A stretch of DNA of 64,000 nt from DATGHS01 sp035307785. Its GTDB lineage: Bacteria; Planctomycetota; Planctomycetia; Gemmatales; Gemmataceae. A program made the position numbers and the translations under genes. Numbering within the stretch: position 1 is the first letter of the stretch; each line of letters begins with the position of its first letter. This document shows positions 25,671 through 35,050 of this stretch, piece after piece. The notes below the pieces were generated by a model that worked only from the letters and a program-made list of their open reading frames with translations, was not told where the DNA came from and ran no database searches. The stretch covers positions 5,178 through 69,177 of the forward strand of contig DATGHS010000023.1 in NCBI GenBank assembly GCA_035307785.1, written 5' to 3'.

Positions 25671-26735
25671 ATGCGCGCATCTATTGCGCTCAGTTTGGCA
25701 ATCGTGCCGATCGCGTTGGCGATGCTTGCCTTTGCTGGCGAGGACAAGCGCGAGGATCCGGCGGCCGCCGCCGCTCGCAAGCGCCAGGAATTAATCAAGA
25801 CTTTGGACGTGAGGTTCAAGCATACAGAAACATATGCCAAGGGCGCAGTTCCGGACGCGTCTCGGTCCAATCCTAATCCGTCTACTCCGGTTCCTCCAGA
25901 AGACATGAGCGTGGAGTCGATAAATCGGATCGTAATCAATGGAGAAAACGTTCGCATCGAGGACAATCATCCGGGTTGGTACGACCGAGGCAAACGCATT
26001 TACAAACAGAGCATGATCTATACGTTCGACGGCAACACCGGTTATATGCTCGTCCAAAGTGAGTATGGCGGAAAACCGAGCGTCCAAGGCGGCATGGAGC
26101 GAGGGTTCCTGGGGCGAGACGTGCATTTTATCCCACTGTATATATCAGTTCGAGGACTAAGCCCAATGTTTAGTTCGCCAACGATGGCGCAGCTTCAACC
26201 GAGCGGAACGACTGAACGGATCGGCGACGAACCGTGTGAACAGTACGCCGTTCCGACAAAAAGTGGATCTCCGACACTATTTTGGTTGGACGCCAAAAGG
26301 GACTTCTGCCTTCGCCGTATTCGTAGCGGGCAAGAGGAACAGAATCATTCGGTCTATAACATCCAAAACAGATACGACGAGAAATACGGTTGGTTGCCAA
26401 AATCTTGGAGCCACGAGGAACACTCGTGGAAAGGTAAGCTTTTGGCCACCCACACTATCGAGATCCAAGAAATGAAGATTGATGAGCCTGTGCCTGCCGA
26501 GCTCTTCAGAATCGATTTCCCTCCGGGGTCGATGGTGGCTGACAATCGAAGTGGTCACCAAGAGTACGTCGTCCAGTCCGACGGAGGTGTGCAGGAGGAC
26601 GATCTTGCGTCGCATATGCCGGCACCGGCCAAAAAGACGTGGTTTCCGCCAACACTCTGGATAGCTTCGGCGGCGGCGCTTTTGTTGATCATCGTGCTCG
26701 CAATAGTATTTGTTCGACGCGGCAACTCCCGCTAA
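25671..26735 (+). CDS. Membrane-anchored extracytoplasmic protein of unknown function
   Basis: A 354-residue protein with a signal peptide (about 1-23) and a C-terminal membrane span (about 327-349, ending FVRRGNSR). The large outer domain is mainly beta (RIVINGENVRIEDNHPGWYD, then strands such as TFDGNTGYMLVQSEYGG), like lipoprotein-carrier-type sheets found in planctomycete proteins. Its ATG lies 8 nt after the stop of the sulfotransferase-like gene, with GAGGGT between, so the two are likely co-transcribed. It separates that gene from the aminotransferase. I do not recognise the family. Confidence 0.6.
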   Translation: MRASIALSLAIVPIALAMLAFAGEDKREDPAAAAARKRQELIKTLDVRFKHTETYAKGAVPDASRSNPNPSTPVPPEDMSVESINRIVINGENVRIEDNHPGWYDRGKRIYKQSMIYTFDGNTGYMLVQSEYGGKPSVQGGMERGFLGRDVHFIPLYISVRGLSPMFSSPTMAQLQPSGTTERIGDEPCEQYAVPTKSGSPTLFWLDAKRDFCLRRIRSGQEEQNHSVYNIQNRYDEKYGWLPKSWSHEEHSWKGKLLATHTIEIQEMKIDEPVPAELFRIDFPPGSMVADNRSGHQEYVVQSDGGVQEDDLASHMPAPAKKTWFPPTLWIASAAALLLIIVLAIVFVRRGNSR

Positions 26736-26755
26736 GCTGCAAGCGACGGGACATT

Positions 26756-27658
26756 ATGCTCCAACAATTCAATCCCAAGAACCGCGACCTCATCGTCAAC
26801 ATCAACGGCAAGCTCGTGCACCGTGATCAGGCTGGCGTAAGCCCGTTTGATTCCGCGGTGCAGGGGGGCGATGCCGTGTGGGAAGGACTGCGGCTTTACA
26901 ATGGCCGCATCTTCAAGCTCACCGAACATCTCGACCGGCTTCGAAGTTCGGCCCTGGCGTTGGCATTTGCGCAGATTCCGAGTCGCGACGAGATCACGCG
27001 CGAAATCAAGCGAACGCTCGCGGCCAATCAGATGCGCGACGGCGTACATATCCGCCTGACCATTACGCGCGGAGTGAAATACACCTCTGGCATGGACCCC
27101 CGGCTCAATACGGCTGGTCCCACGCTCATCGTGCTGGCGGAATTCAAGGACCCGGTTTACGATTTCAGCGGCATCACGCTGATCACCAGTAGCGTACGCC
27201 GCTTTCCGCCCGATTGCCTTGATCCGAAGATTCATCATTGCAATTTGCTGCAATCGATTCTGGCAAAAATACAGGCCAATGCGGCCGGAGCCGACGATGC
27301 CTTGATGCTCGACCGCGAAGGCTTTGTGGCCGAGACGAATGCCACGCATATATTCGCGGTCGAGAAAGGCCTCGTGCAAACGAGCCTGGAGTCTGCCTGT
27401 CCGGAAGGCATCACCCGGGCCACGGTAGTAGAGATTTGCCATTCGGAAGGAATTCCTTGTCGCGAGAAGCAACTAACACTGACTGAGGTTTACCGGGCCG
27501 ACGAAATGTTCTGCACCGGCACTATGGGCGAACTGGCCCCGGTAATTCAGGTGGATGGCCGGCCCATCGGCAACAGCCAGCCGGGGCAGATGACGAAGCG
27601 CTTACTTGAAAGCTACCGCCGCCGCACCGCGACGGAAGGCACGGTGGTGGTAGAGTAG
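26756..27658 (+). CDS. PLP-dependent class IV aminotransferase (BCAT/D-alanine aminotransferase-like)
   Basis: A 300-residue fold-type IV PLP enzyme. The cofactor lysine is Lys158 in DPKIHHCNLL and the conserved Glu is Glu193 in VAETNATHIF. The N-terminal GVSPFDSAVQGGDAVWEGLRLYNG is typical. Members act on branched-chain amino acids, D-amino acids or 4-amino-4-deoxychorismate; the exact substrate cannot be fixed here. It lies 20 nt after the membrane-anchored gene and 62 nt before the PfkB gene, in one probable operon. Confidence 0.85.
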   Translation: MLQQFNPKNRDLIVNINGKLVHRDQAGVSPFDSAVQGGDAVWEGLRLYNGRIFKLTEHLDRLRSSALALAFAQIPSRDEITREIKRTLAANQMRDGVHIRLTITRGVKYTSGMDPRLNTAGPTLIVLAEFKDPVYDFSGITLITSSVRRFPPDCLDPKIHHCNLLQSILAKIQANAAGADDALMLDREGFVAETNATHIFAVEKGLVQTSLESACPEGITRATVVEICHSEGIPCREKQLTLTEVYRADEMFCTGTMGELAPVIQVDGRPIGNSQPGQMTKRLLESYRRRTATEGTVVVE

Positions 27659-27720
27659 GCCTTGTGCTGCGCCACAAGCAGCGTAACATGATGGTTTACT
27701 TTCGCTGTGAAAGGTTCCGC

Positions 27721-28626
27721 ATGTCCCTCCTAGTTGTTGGCACGGTCGCATTTGATTCCATCGAGACGCCCCATGGCTCGGTCGAGCGCATCCTCGGCGG
27801 CTCGGCTATGTTTTCGTCCATGGCGGCAAGCTTCTTCACGAAGCCCCGGCTGGTGGGAGTGGTGGGAGAAGACTTTCCCAACTTTCATCGAGAATCGATG
27901 AAGGAGCGCGGCATCGACCTGGCTGGACTGCAAACCGAAAAAGGCGGCAAGACCTTCTACTGGAAGGGCCGCTATCACGAGAACATGAATAGCCGGGAAA
28001 CGATGGAAGTACACTTGAACGTACTCGCCACGTTTAACCCGGAGCTGCCTGCCAGCTTTCGCGACAGCACGCACGTCTTCCTGGCCAATAGTAGCCCCGC
28101 TGTACAGATGAAAGTGCTCGATCAGGTCCACAAGCCGCAACTCGTGCTGGCCGACACCATGGATTTCTGGATCACCTCGTCTCACGACGACTTGATGAAG
28201 TTGCTGCCGCGCATCGACGGGCTGTTGCTCAACGACAGCGAAGCCAGCTTGCTCACCGGCGAGAACCACATGTTGAAGGCGGGCCGGAAGATTCAGGATA
28301 TGGGGCCGAAGTTCGTGATCGTCAAGCGCGGCGAACATGGGGCCATGCTCATCAGCGGCGACGGTGTCTTCGTCATCCCCGCCTGGCCGACGGAGTATGT
28401 GGTCGATCCCACCGGGGCCGGCGATTCCTTTGCCGGCGGTGTTCTTGGGCACTTGATCGCCCATCCGGAAGGGCCACGGCATGGTCGGCTCCGGCGGGCG
28501 ATGGTATATGGCACCGTTATCGCGAGCTTGTGTGTTGAGGACTTCGGCCCTAACCGGCTGCGGAAGACCGACCGCAACGAGATTGATGATCGGGTGGAGA
28601 AATACCGTGCGATGCTCGACTTTTGA
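27721..28626 (+). CDS. PfkB/ribokinase family sugar or nucleoside kinase
   Basis: A 301-residue kinase. The N-terminal glycine signature is ILGGSAMFSSMAAS and the C-terminal PfkB motif is VDPTGAGDSFAGG with the catalytic Asp at 235. The phosphate acceptor is a sugar or nucleoside of unknown identity. AAAGG before the ATG at 27721 supports this start over the upstream open frame. It follows the aminotransferase on the same strand and ends convergently with the next gene. Confidence 0.85.
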   Translation: MSLLVVGTVAFDSIETPHGSVERILGGSAMFSSMAASFFTKPRLVGVVGEDFPNFHRESMKERGIDLAGLQTEKGGKTFYWKGRYHENMNSRETMEVHLNVLATFNPELPASFRDSTHVFLANSSPAVQMKVLDQVHKPQLVLADTMDFWITSSHDDLMKLLPRIDGLLLNDSEASLLTGENHMLKAGRKIQDMGPKFVIVKRGEHGAMLISGDGVFVIPAWPTEYVVDPTGAGDSFAGGVLGHLIAHPEGPRHGRLRRAMVYGTVIASLCVEDFGPNRLRKTDRNEIDDRVEKYRAMLDF

Positions 28627-28646
28627 TCCGGCTAAGCCGCAAGTGG

Positions 28647-29162
28647 CTATTCCCCGTTGCGCTCCTGCCGCCAGCGTTCGAGTTGCCGCTGGATCATCGC
28701 CCGCCGGTCGGCCTGAATCTGGCGCATCTGCGTGAAGGCAAAGCGGCGCGTGGCAAACACATCGACAGCGGCCAGCAAGAGTATGAGCCCCAACACGATT
28801 AGCGTCGCAATCCAGTAGCCGGCATAGAAGCGCGCAAATTGCTTCTGTTCCGGAGTCATCGGCTCGGAACGGCCTTCCTTGCGCATCTGCACGCGCTCTT
28901 CGCCCAATTGCTCGGCTTGGTTCTGCATTTGGGAGAGGAAGGGAATGGCCATCAGGCCCGCGAGCAGAAGCGTGAGGCCGCTGTTGATTAGCCGTCGCCA
29001 GGCCTGCTTCCGCAGGAAATGCCGCTCAGGCGGAAGCATCTCGAATTGCGGGGTGGTGCGCCGGAGGATTCGCACACTCTTCCACGTATAGTACCCGGCC
29101 AGTAACAGCAGCAGCCCCACCAGACCGGCCAACGCTAGATGGATGTACACGGGTGCTTCCAC
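28647..29162 (-). CDS. Membrane protein of unknown function
   Basis: A 171-residue protein with three predicted spans (about 5-26, 61-80 and 113-137) and a charged C-terminal tail (QIQADRRAMIQRQLERWRQERNG). A basic and acidic loop (EERVQMRKEGRSEPMTPEQKQ) lies between the second and third spans. I do not recognise the family. It stands alone, convergent with the PfkB gene. Confidence 0.55.
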   Translation of the reverse strand: MEAPVYIHLALAGLVGLLLLLAGYYTWKSVRILRRTTPQFEMLPPERHFLRKQAWRRLINSGLTLLLAGLMAIPFLSQMQNQAEQLGEERVQMRKEGRSEPMTPEQKQFARFYAGYWIATLIVLGLILLLAAVDVFATRRFAFTQMRQIQADRRAMIQRQLERWRQERNGE

Positions 29163-29469
29163 ACAAAGATGGGAAACTCGGCAAAAGGTACTGCCGGTAT
29201 TCTAGCCTGCCGGGCGAAATGGAGGCCAGTATAATCTTTAGTGACGATTTTTTCGGAACAGAGACCGATTCCTTTCTCATGCGCTTGCGAAGGCTCCTGT
29301 CAAACTGCGAACTTTGCGTAATTGCGGAAAAGCAGAGAATAACTATCAATCTGCGCGGCAGCGACTGCCCTCGGCTCGTCCGGTGCCATCGGGAAACCGT
29401 GCCAGATAAAGGAATTTCATTGCGATTTCGGTACAAATAGCTTTGTATGGTGGCGGCGGATTAAGAACT
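29163..29469. other. Intergenic region upstream of the asparagine synthase gene
   Basis: About 300 nt without a convincing gene. A perfect TATAAT lies at 29229-29234 but has only a weak -35 box. A second weak pair (TTGCGA at 29420, TTGTAT at 29443, 17-nt spacing) is closer to the gene. Either could be the asparagine synthase promoter; neither is certain. Confidence 0.4.
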
Positions 29470-31491
29470 ATGTGTGGAATCGCCGGAATACTGGATCTCA
29501 CGGGCCGGAAGGCGGCGCCGCCGGATGTGGTGCGGCGCATGGCCTCAGCCATCGTCCGCCGCGGCCCGGATGAGGATGGCTTTCTCGATCAGCAGAATGT
29601 GTGTCTCGGTAATCGCCGGCTGAGCATTGTTGGCCTCAAAGATGGACGGCAGCCCATCGGCAACGAGGACGGCTCGGTTCAGGTTGTCTTTAACGGCGAA
29701 CTCTTCAATTATCCGGAACAGCGGCGGGAACTCGAAGCCCGCGGTCACCGCTTCGCTCGGCACACAGATACTGAGCTGCTGCCGCACATGTGGGAAGAGC
29801 ACGGCGAAGCGATGTGGGAAAAGCTACGGGGCCAGTTCGCCGTCGCGCTCTGGGATAAGCGGCAAGAACGGCTGATCCTGGCCCGCGACCGTTTCGGTAT
29901 CTGCCCACTCTTTTGGACGATCCAGCGGCCGACCCATGGCGAATTTGCTGGCGGAAACTGGCTGCTCTTCGCCTCCGAAACCAAAGCACTACTCGCTTCC
30001 GGCTTGGTAGAAGCGCGGCCCGATGTGCGCGGCATCAACCACATCTTCACGTTCTTCGCCACGCCGGGACCGGTCACCTGCTTCGAAGGCGTGCAGATGC
30101 TCTTGCCGGGGCGCTACCTGGACTTGCATGTCGGCGATGAGTCGGAGCCGCGGGAAAAGACCTTTTACGAATTCGACTTCCCGGATCGCGGTCACGAAAT
30201 CCGTCATGCCGATCCGAAGAGGCTCACCGATGAATTCGAGCAAGTGTTCACCAAATCGGTGAGTCAGAAACTCCGGGCCGACGTGCCGGTGGTTTCGTAC
30301 CTGTCGGGCGGCGTGGATTCATCTATCGTGGTCGCCCTGGCGAAGCAGGTCATGGGACGGCCGATTCCCACATTCACCATCGGCATCGGCGGCGATCCGA
30401 AGCTGAATGAGGAATCGGAGGCCACCATCGTGGCCAGGCACGTCGGCGCCACCGATCGCGTTATCGTGAAATGCGGGCACGCCGAACTGCTGGCTACCTA
30501 TCCGGAACTTGTTCGGGCAGCAGAAGTGCCGGTCGTGGACACGGCCTGCGCCGCGCTGTTGCTGCTGGCCAAGGCGGTGCGTGAAAAAGGCTACAAGGTC
30601 ACTATCACCGGCGAAGGGGCCGACGAATGGCTGGCCGGTTATCCCTGGTTCAAGGTGCAGCGGCTCCGCGCGGCCATTGATCTCGTTCCGGGTCTCAAAC
30701 TATCACGCTGGATGCAACGGGCATTCCTGACTGTGACCGGCGTGCCCATGTATTCCGAGAAAATCATCCAGGAGCGGGAAGACATCCTTGGCGGGCCGAA
30801 CGCCTGGCTCAACGTTTGGGGCCTGATGACCCTGTCCAAGCTCCGTTTCTTCCGCCCGGAGATGTGGGAACGGCTCAAGGACCACAACCCGTTCCTCGAT
30901 CTGCAACTGAACCGCGAGCGGATGGCGAAATGGCACCCGTTCCACCGCTCGTTGCTCATGGGCGCGCGCGTGATGTTGCCGGGTTTGCTGCTCTCGTCGA
31001 AGGGCGACCGCGTGGCCATGAATTCCTCGGTCGAAGCGCGCTATCCGTTCCTCGATGAAGAGGTCTTCGCGTTCCTGGCTCAGTTGCACCCGCGCTGGAA
31101 GCTGCGCGGGCTATTTCGCGACAAGTACATTCTTCGTTTGCTGGCTCAGCGCTATCTTCCCAAGGAGATCGCCTGGCGGCGGAAAGCGATGTTCCGCGCG
31201 CCGATGGATAGCTTCCATGGGCTGGAAAAACGGCAGCCGGGCGGTGAATGGGTCGAGCCGCTTCTGAGCGAAGAAGCATTGAACCACACGGGATACTTCG
31301 ATGCCGCGGCGGTAACGAAATGGCGGCGCGACTTTCGCCGATTTCGGCCCGGCTCCATCGCACGAACGTCGCTGGAGATGGGCCTCGCCGGCGTCACTGC
31401 CACGCAGTTGTGGCACCATACGTACATCGAGGAAATTGCAGATACGAGCGCTTCGCCGCATGCTGCACGCGGCGTTGCACAGAGAACGTAG
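29470..31491 (+). CDS. asnB: Asparagine synthase (glutamine-hydrolysing)
   Basis: A 673-residue two-domain amidotransferase that makes asparagine from aspartate, ATP and glutamine. The class II glutaminase domain starts with the catalytic Cys2 (MCGIAGILDLTG) and contains NRRLSIVG and FNGELFN. The synthase domain has the PP-loop SGGVDSS at 279-285 and TGEGADEWLAGYPWF. The start at 29470 is fixed by the need for Cys at position 2. Relatives in polysaccharide clusters amidate other acids, and sugar-nucleotide genes lie 6-8 kb downstream, so a different acceptor cannot be excluded. Confidence 0.88.
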   Translation: MCGIAGILDLTGRKAAPPDVVRRMASAIVRRGPDEDGFLDQQNVCLGNRRLSIVGLKDGRQPIGNEDGSVQVVFNGELFNYPEQRRELEARGHRFARHTDTELLPHMWEEHGEAMWEKLRGQFAVALWDKRQERLILARDRFGICPLFWTIQRPTHGEFAGGNWLLFASETKALLASGLVEARPDVRGINHIFTFFATPGPVTCFEGVQMLLPGRYLDLHVGDESEPREKTFYEFDFPDRGHEIRHADPKRLTDEFEQVFTKSVSQKLRADVPVVSYLSGGVDSSIVVALAKQVMGRPIPTFTIGIGGDPKLNEESEATIVARHVGATDRVIVKCGHAELLATYPELVRAAEVPVVDTACAALLLLAKAVREKGYKVTITGEGADEWLAGYPWFKVQRLRAAIDLVPGLKLSRWMQRAFLTVTGVPMYSEKIIQEREDILGGPNAWLNVWGLMTLSKLRFFRPEMWERLKDHNPFLDLQLNRERMAKWHPFHRSLLMGARVMLPGLLLSSKGDRVAMNSSVEARYPFLDEEVFAFLAQLHPRWKLRGLFRDKYILRLLAQRYLPKEIAWRRKAMFRAPMDSFHGLEKRQPGGEWVEPLLSEEALNHTGYFDAAAVTKWRRDFRRFRPGSIARTSLEMGLAGVTATQLWHHTYIEEIADTSASPHAARGVAQRT

Positions 31492-31546
31492 AACGGAGTT
31501 CATTCCGTTCACGCGAGCCGATCAGAACGGAATGAATTCCGTTCTG
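31491..31546. repeat. Two AACGGAAT ... ATTCCGTT palindromes
   Basis: The stretch 31491-31510 (GAACGGA, 6-nt loop, TCCGTTC) and the longer 31523-31546 (CAGAACGGAAT, GA loop, ATTCCGTTCTG) lie in the 87-nt gap before the permease gene. The first overlaps the stop codon of the asparagine synthase gene. Both belong to a third distinct palindrome family in this window. Confidence 0.8.
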
Positions 31547-31578
31547 CGATTGGTCACGGAAACGTCCTTGGAAGAAAG

Positions 31579-32703
31579 ATGTCCTACACCCTCGCCACGC
31601 TCTGGTTTGATCGGCACCGTTATATCCCAGGCATCCTGGCCGTGGGTTTTAGCGCGTTGCTGATTGCTCTGCAGTGCGGGCTGCTGGTCGGCCTGCTGTC
31701 GGTGACTTCGATTCCCATTGACCGCTCGCAAGCCGACATTTGGTTTGGTTCGCCGAAAATCCTCAGCGTGGACGTGAATCAGCCGATCTCGGAAAACTTC
31801 GCGATCGCCCGACTTGGCAACCAACCAGAGGTCGTGCAAGTCGAGCCATATATCCTTCGCTTCGGCACCTGGGAAAAACCCAACGGCGGCGCGGACATGT
31901 GCATCATCGTCGGCTCGAGGCTGAGCGAGGGTTCGCTCGGGGCGGTCGACAAGCTCACGCCCGACCTGCGCATGCGACTAACGGAGCCCGACACGATCGT
32001 GGTGGATGAATCAGAACTGGAGCGACTCGACGTTTCCGGCGTAGGTGATTCCGCCAAGATCCTCGGCCGCAAGGTGAAAATCGTTGGCTTGGTCAGCGGA
32101 ATGAAGAGCATCGCCGGCCCGTACGTGTTTTGCTCGCTCCCCACCGCGCGCAGCATTCTGCGCTATCAGCAGGATCAGGCCACGTATGTTCTGGCGCGCT
32201 GTCGCAATCCGGAAGACGCGCCCCTGCTCGTGCAACGGTTGCGCGAAGAATACAATGACAACATTTCGGCGTATACGAAACCGGAGTTTTCCCGCCGCTC
32301 GCGCATGCACTGGCTTACGAAAACGAAAGCCGGCATTGCCCTCGGTTACGCGGCCGCGCTCGGCCTGCTGGTCGGCGCCGTGGTTACCGTCCAAACGTTG
32401 TATGCTGCGACGATGGCCTCGATGCGCGAATATGCTACGCTCCTGGCCCTCGGAATTCCGCGGCGGCGATTGGCGATGACCGTCTTGCTGCAGGCCTTTT
32501 GGATCGGCATCCTGGGGATTGCTGTGTCGCTGCCGGCCACGTTTGGCCTGGCCGAGCTTGCCGGCCTCTTCGGAGTGAGGCCGTATTTGCCCATCGAACT
32601 GCTGGCCGGGGCGGGCGCAATCACTCTGTTCATGGCCATGCTGGCGGGGGTCATCGCGCTGCGTTCGATTCGGCAAATCGAACCCGTGAACCTACTACGC
32701 TAA
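31579..32703 (+). CDS. ABC transporter permease, FtsX/DevC-like
   Basis: A 374-residue permease. One N-terminal span (about 19-42) is followed by a 210-residue extracytoplasmic domain, then three spans at about 255-280, 306-330 and 338-362. This MacB/FtsX-like layout, together with the ATPase and membrane-fusion genes that follow, matches DevBCA-type exporters of lipids or glycolipids. The conserved permease piece is EYATLLALGIPRRRLAMTVL. The start is the ATG after AAGAAAG. Confidence 0.8.
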   Translation: MSYTLATLWFDRHRYIPGILAVGFSALLIALQCGLLVGLLSVTSIPIDRSQADIWFGSPKILSVDVNQPISENFAIARLGNQPEVVQVEPYILRFGTWEKPNGGADMCIIVGSRLSEGSLGAVDKLTPDLRMRLTEPDTIVVDESELERLDVSGVGDSAKILGRKVKIVGLVSGMKSIAGPYVFCSLPTARSILRYQQDQATYVLARCRNPEDAPLLVQRLREEYNDNISAYTKPEFSRRSRMHWLTKTKAGIALGYAAALGLLVGAVVTVQTLYAATMASMREYATLLALGIPRRRLAMTVLLQAFWIGILGIAVSLPATFGLAELAGLFGVRPYLPIELLAGAGAITLFMAMLAGVIALRSIRQIEPVNLLR

Positions 32704-32938
32704 AGAGACAGAGGGCTATAGAATAAACAGGCTAATTTGTCGTTCGCAATGACTATGTTCAGACACCCATGACGGTGGGAATCCGGCGCTAATGACCTGC
32801 GCCAACGCCCCATGTATTGAAGGTAACGTAACCTTTGGAAGTGTTGCCGGCATTCATTGGAAGGCGGTTGTGTCGGATTCCGCTGCCCAAGCTTCGGTAG
32901 GATTGTAGCCACGATTTGCACCAGGGAGAAGCGCCTGC

Positions 32939-33670
32939 ATGCATGACGATGCGCCGGTGTTGCAGGGAATCAACCTAACACGCAGCTTTGGCGACGGCGA
33001 AACGCGCACCTTCGCGCTGCGCACAGTCAATCTGGATCTATATCGGGGGCAGTTGATTTTGCTGATGGGGCCGTCTGGGAGTGGAAAATCGACTTTGCTG
33101 GCTGTGCTGAGTGGTCTGTTGCAACCGGATTCGGGGCAGGTACTGGCAGCAACGGGCGAGAAGATGATCGATGTGTGGAAGTTGAATGCCCGCGAACGCG
33201 AACGATTCCGATTAAATCATTGTGGGTTTATTTTCCAAGGGTACAACTTGTTCCCGGCGTTGACGGCGCGGCAACAGTTGGAAATAGTTCTGCGTTGGGG
33301 CCAGGGAAGTTCGGTGCGCGCCGCGCGCGAGCGGGCCGACGAAATTCTGGACTTGCTGGGTTTGGGTAAAAAGTGCAACCTGCTGCCGGGGCAATTGTCC
33401 GGAGGCGAAAAACAGCGGGTTGCCATTGGCCGGGCCTTGATTAAGTCGCCGCAGTTATGTTTTGCCGACGAACCAACCAGCGCGCTCGACTGGATGCACG
33501 GCGAACAAGTGATTGAACTGCTGCGACTGGCCGCGCATGAGCGCGGCTCGACGATACTGGTGGTTTCGCACGATCATCGCATCGTGCCGTTTGTGGATGC
33601 TGTCTATCATTTGGAAGATGGGCAGCTCATGGAAACGGGCGATCCCCAGGATGCCGCCGCCGCTCACTGA
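32939..33670 (+). CDS. ABC transporter ATP-binding protein, DevA/LolD-like
   Basis: A 243-residue ATPase. Walker A is GPSGSGKST (44-52), the Q-loop is FIFQGYNLF, the signature is LSGGEKQR, Walker B is LCFADEPTSALD and the switch His is in VVSHDHR. It powers the permease encoded upstream. A 235-nt gap separates it from that gene; I see no gene or strong promoter in it. It is 11 nt from the membrane-fusion gene. Confidence 0.88.
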   Translation: MHDDAPVLQGINLTRSFGDGETRTFALRTVNLDLYRGQLILLMGPSGSGKSTLLAVLSGLLQPDSGQVLAATGEKMIDVWKLNARERERFRLNHCGFIFQGYNLFPALTARQQLEIVLRWGQGSSVRAARERADEILDLLGLGKKCNLLPGQLSGGEKQRVAIGRALIKSPQLCFADEPTSALDWMHGEQVIELLRLAAHERGSTILVVSHDHRIVPFVDAVYHLEDGQLMETGDPQDAAAAH

Positions 33671-33681
33671 AGGAACCTGTT

Positions 33682-34755
33682 ATGAGCTGGATTCGACATC
33701 GCGTATCCTGGATTGCCGGATTGTTCCTGCTCGTAGGCAGTCTGCTCGGCGCCAACTGGATCATGCACGGCCCGAAGAACAACCGCGAGCCGCAAAAGGG
33801 CGCGACCGAAAAGCCGTCCAACACCACCGTGGTGGCCATGGGCCAGATAGATACCGAATTCAGCACGTACATTCTCGCTCCGGGTCAGATCGGCGAAGTG
33901 ATCGAGGTTTACGTAAAAGATGGACAGCATGTGAGCAAGGATACGCCTTTGCTGCGGCTCGATTCGCACCTGGCCGATTTCAATGTTAAGCAGGCAAAGT
34001 TTGGCATCGAAACCGCGCAGATTAGGCTCGCTCAAGCCGAAGATGGCTTGAAACAATGGGAGAGCCTTTGCCTTGCCAAGAAAGCAGTAATCGAAGCCAA
34101 ACGATTCCAGAAGGCGGCTGCTGACGAAAAATTGAAGAAAGCCAAGCAACTTCTGGATAGCAGGGTCAGCGACACCAGCGCGGATGTTAAAGCGGGCACT
34201 TACGAAATCCAGGGCCTCGAGCAGGCAATCGCCGCGGAACAGAAGGAATTGGAGGCGCTGGAGCACAAGAAGCCGATTCACGAGTTGAATCTGGCCAAGC
34301 AGAACCTGGCGAGCGCTCAGACGCAACTTGAACAAGCCCAATTCGGCGTCGAAAGGTGCGTGTTGAAGGCCCCATCCAACGGAACCGCAGTCCGCGTGCA
34401 GGCTCGCGTCGGCGACAAGGTCGGCCCGAACATGGCGTTTCCGGCCTTTTCGTTCCGGCCTGATGGCGACATCATCGTGCGGGCGGAGATTGACCCGGAG
34501 TTTGCTACGCAGGTGCAGATCGGGCAGAAAGCCACCATTCACGATTCGGCCAACTCCGGTCGCGTCTGGCGCGGTAAGGTCACCTTTGTGGCCGATGCCT
34601 TCCTACCCCGGCGCGACACCGGCAACGGCATCCCGAATCTCATCCAGCCGCAACAGGAAAACGTTCTGGAATGCAAGGTGACACTCGAACCCGGCCAGTC
34701 GCCGCTGCCATTTATTGGGCAAAAGGTGCGCGTTTATTTGGGCGGCGATCGTTGA
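33682..34755 (+). CDS. Membrane-fusion (HlyD/DevB-like) subunit of the ABC exporter
   Basis: A 357-residue periplasmic adaptor. An N-terminal membrane anchor (about 6-27) is followed by a barrel/lipoyl half (GQIGEVIEVYVKDGQHVSKDTPLLRLDS), a long helical hairpin (about 95-215, heptad-like) and the matching lipoyl half (VLKAPSNGTAVRVQARVGDKV), then a beta-barrel. This is the DevB/HlyD layout that bridges an inner-membrane ABC transporter to an outer-membrane channel. No TolC-like gene is in view. Confidence 0.83.
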   Translation: MSWIRHRVSWIAGLFLLVGSLLGANWIMHGPKNNREPQKGATEKPSNTTVVAMGQIDTEFSTYILAPGQIGEVIEVYVKDGQHVSKDTPLLRLDSHLADFNVKQAKFGIETAQIRLAQAEDGLKQWESLCLAKKAVIEAKRFQKAAADEKLKKAKQLLDSRVSDTSADVKAGTYEIQGLEQAIAAEQKELEALEHKKPIHELNLAKQNLASAQTQLEQAQFGVERCVLKAPSNGTAVRVQARVGDKVGPNMAFPAFSFRPDGDIIVRAEIDPEFATQVQIGQKATIHDSANSGRVWRGKVTFVADAFLPRRDTGNGIPNLIQPQQENVLECKVTLEPGQSPLPFIGQKVRVYLGGDR

Positions 34756-34792
34756 GCCAACTTGGCGATTCATTTCCGTTTCTTCGAAACAG

Positions 34793-34851
34793 ACACTCCC
34801 CCCATGAAATGAAACCCTTTTTGGTGAAATCAAACGCATTTTTGAATGACA
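34793..34851 (+). repeat. 59-nt dispersed element, copy 2
   Basis: This stretch matches copy 1 (14026-14084, opposite strand) at 54 of 59 positions. It lies about 200 nt upstream of the MFS gene and has the same orientation relative to its downstream gene as copy 1. The rest of the 295-nt gap shows no gene. Confidence 0.85.
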
Positions 34852-35050
34852 GTTCGCAATCCGGATCGTATGTTGGAATGCCCCACGCTGCACGCCGGAA
34901 ATCAACTTCGATTCCGCCTTGAATTTGGGCAGGGCCATGCCAATTGGCTGAGCATTTCTTGCGAAAACAGCTGGACGTTCACTACTCCGGCTTTTAGCAT
35001 CCCACCATCGGCTCTTCGACTTCTTGTTCTCTTAACACTCGGACTCTCCA

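Noticed and set aside
32704..32938. Gap between permease and ATPase genes as a site for a missing gene
   Set aside because: No open frame with plausible composition and no hairpin or promoter of note.
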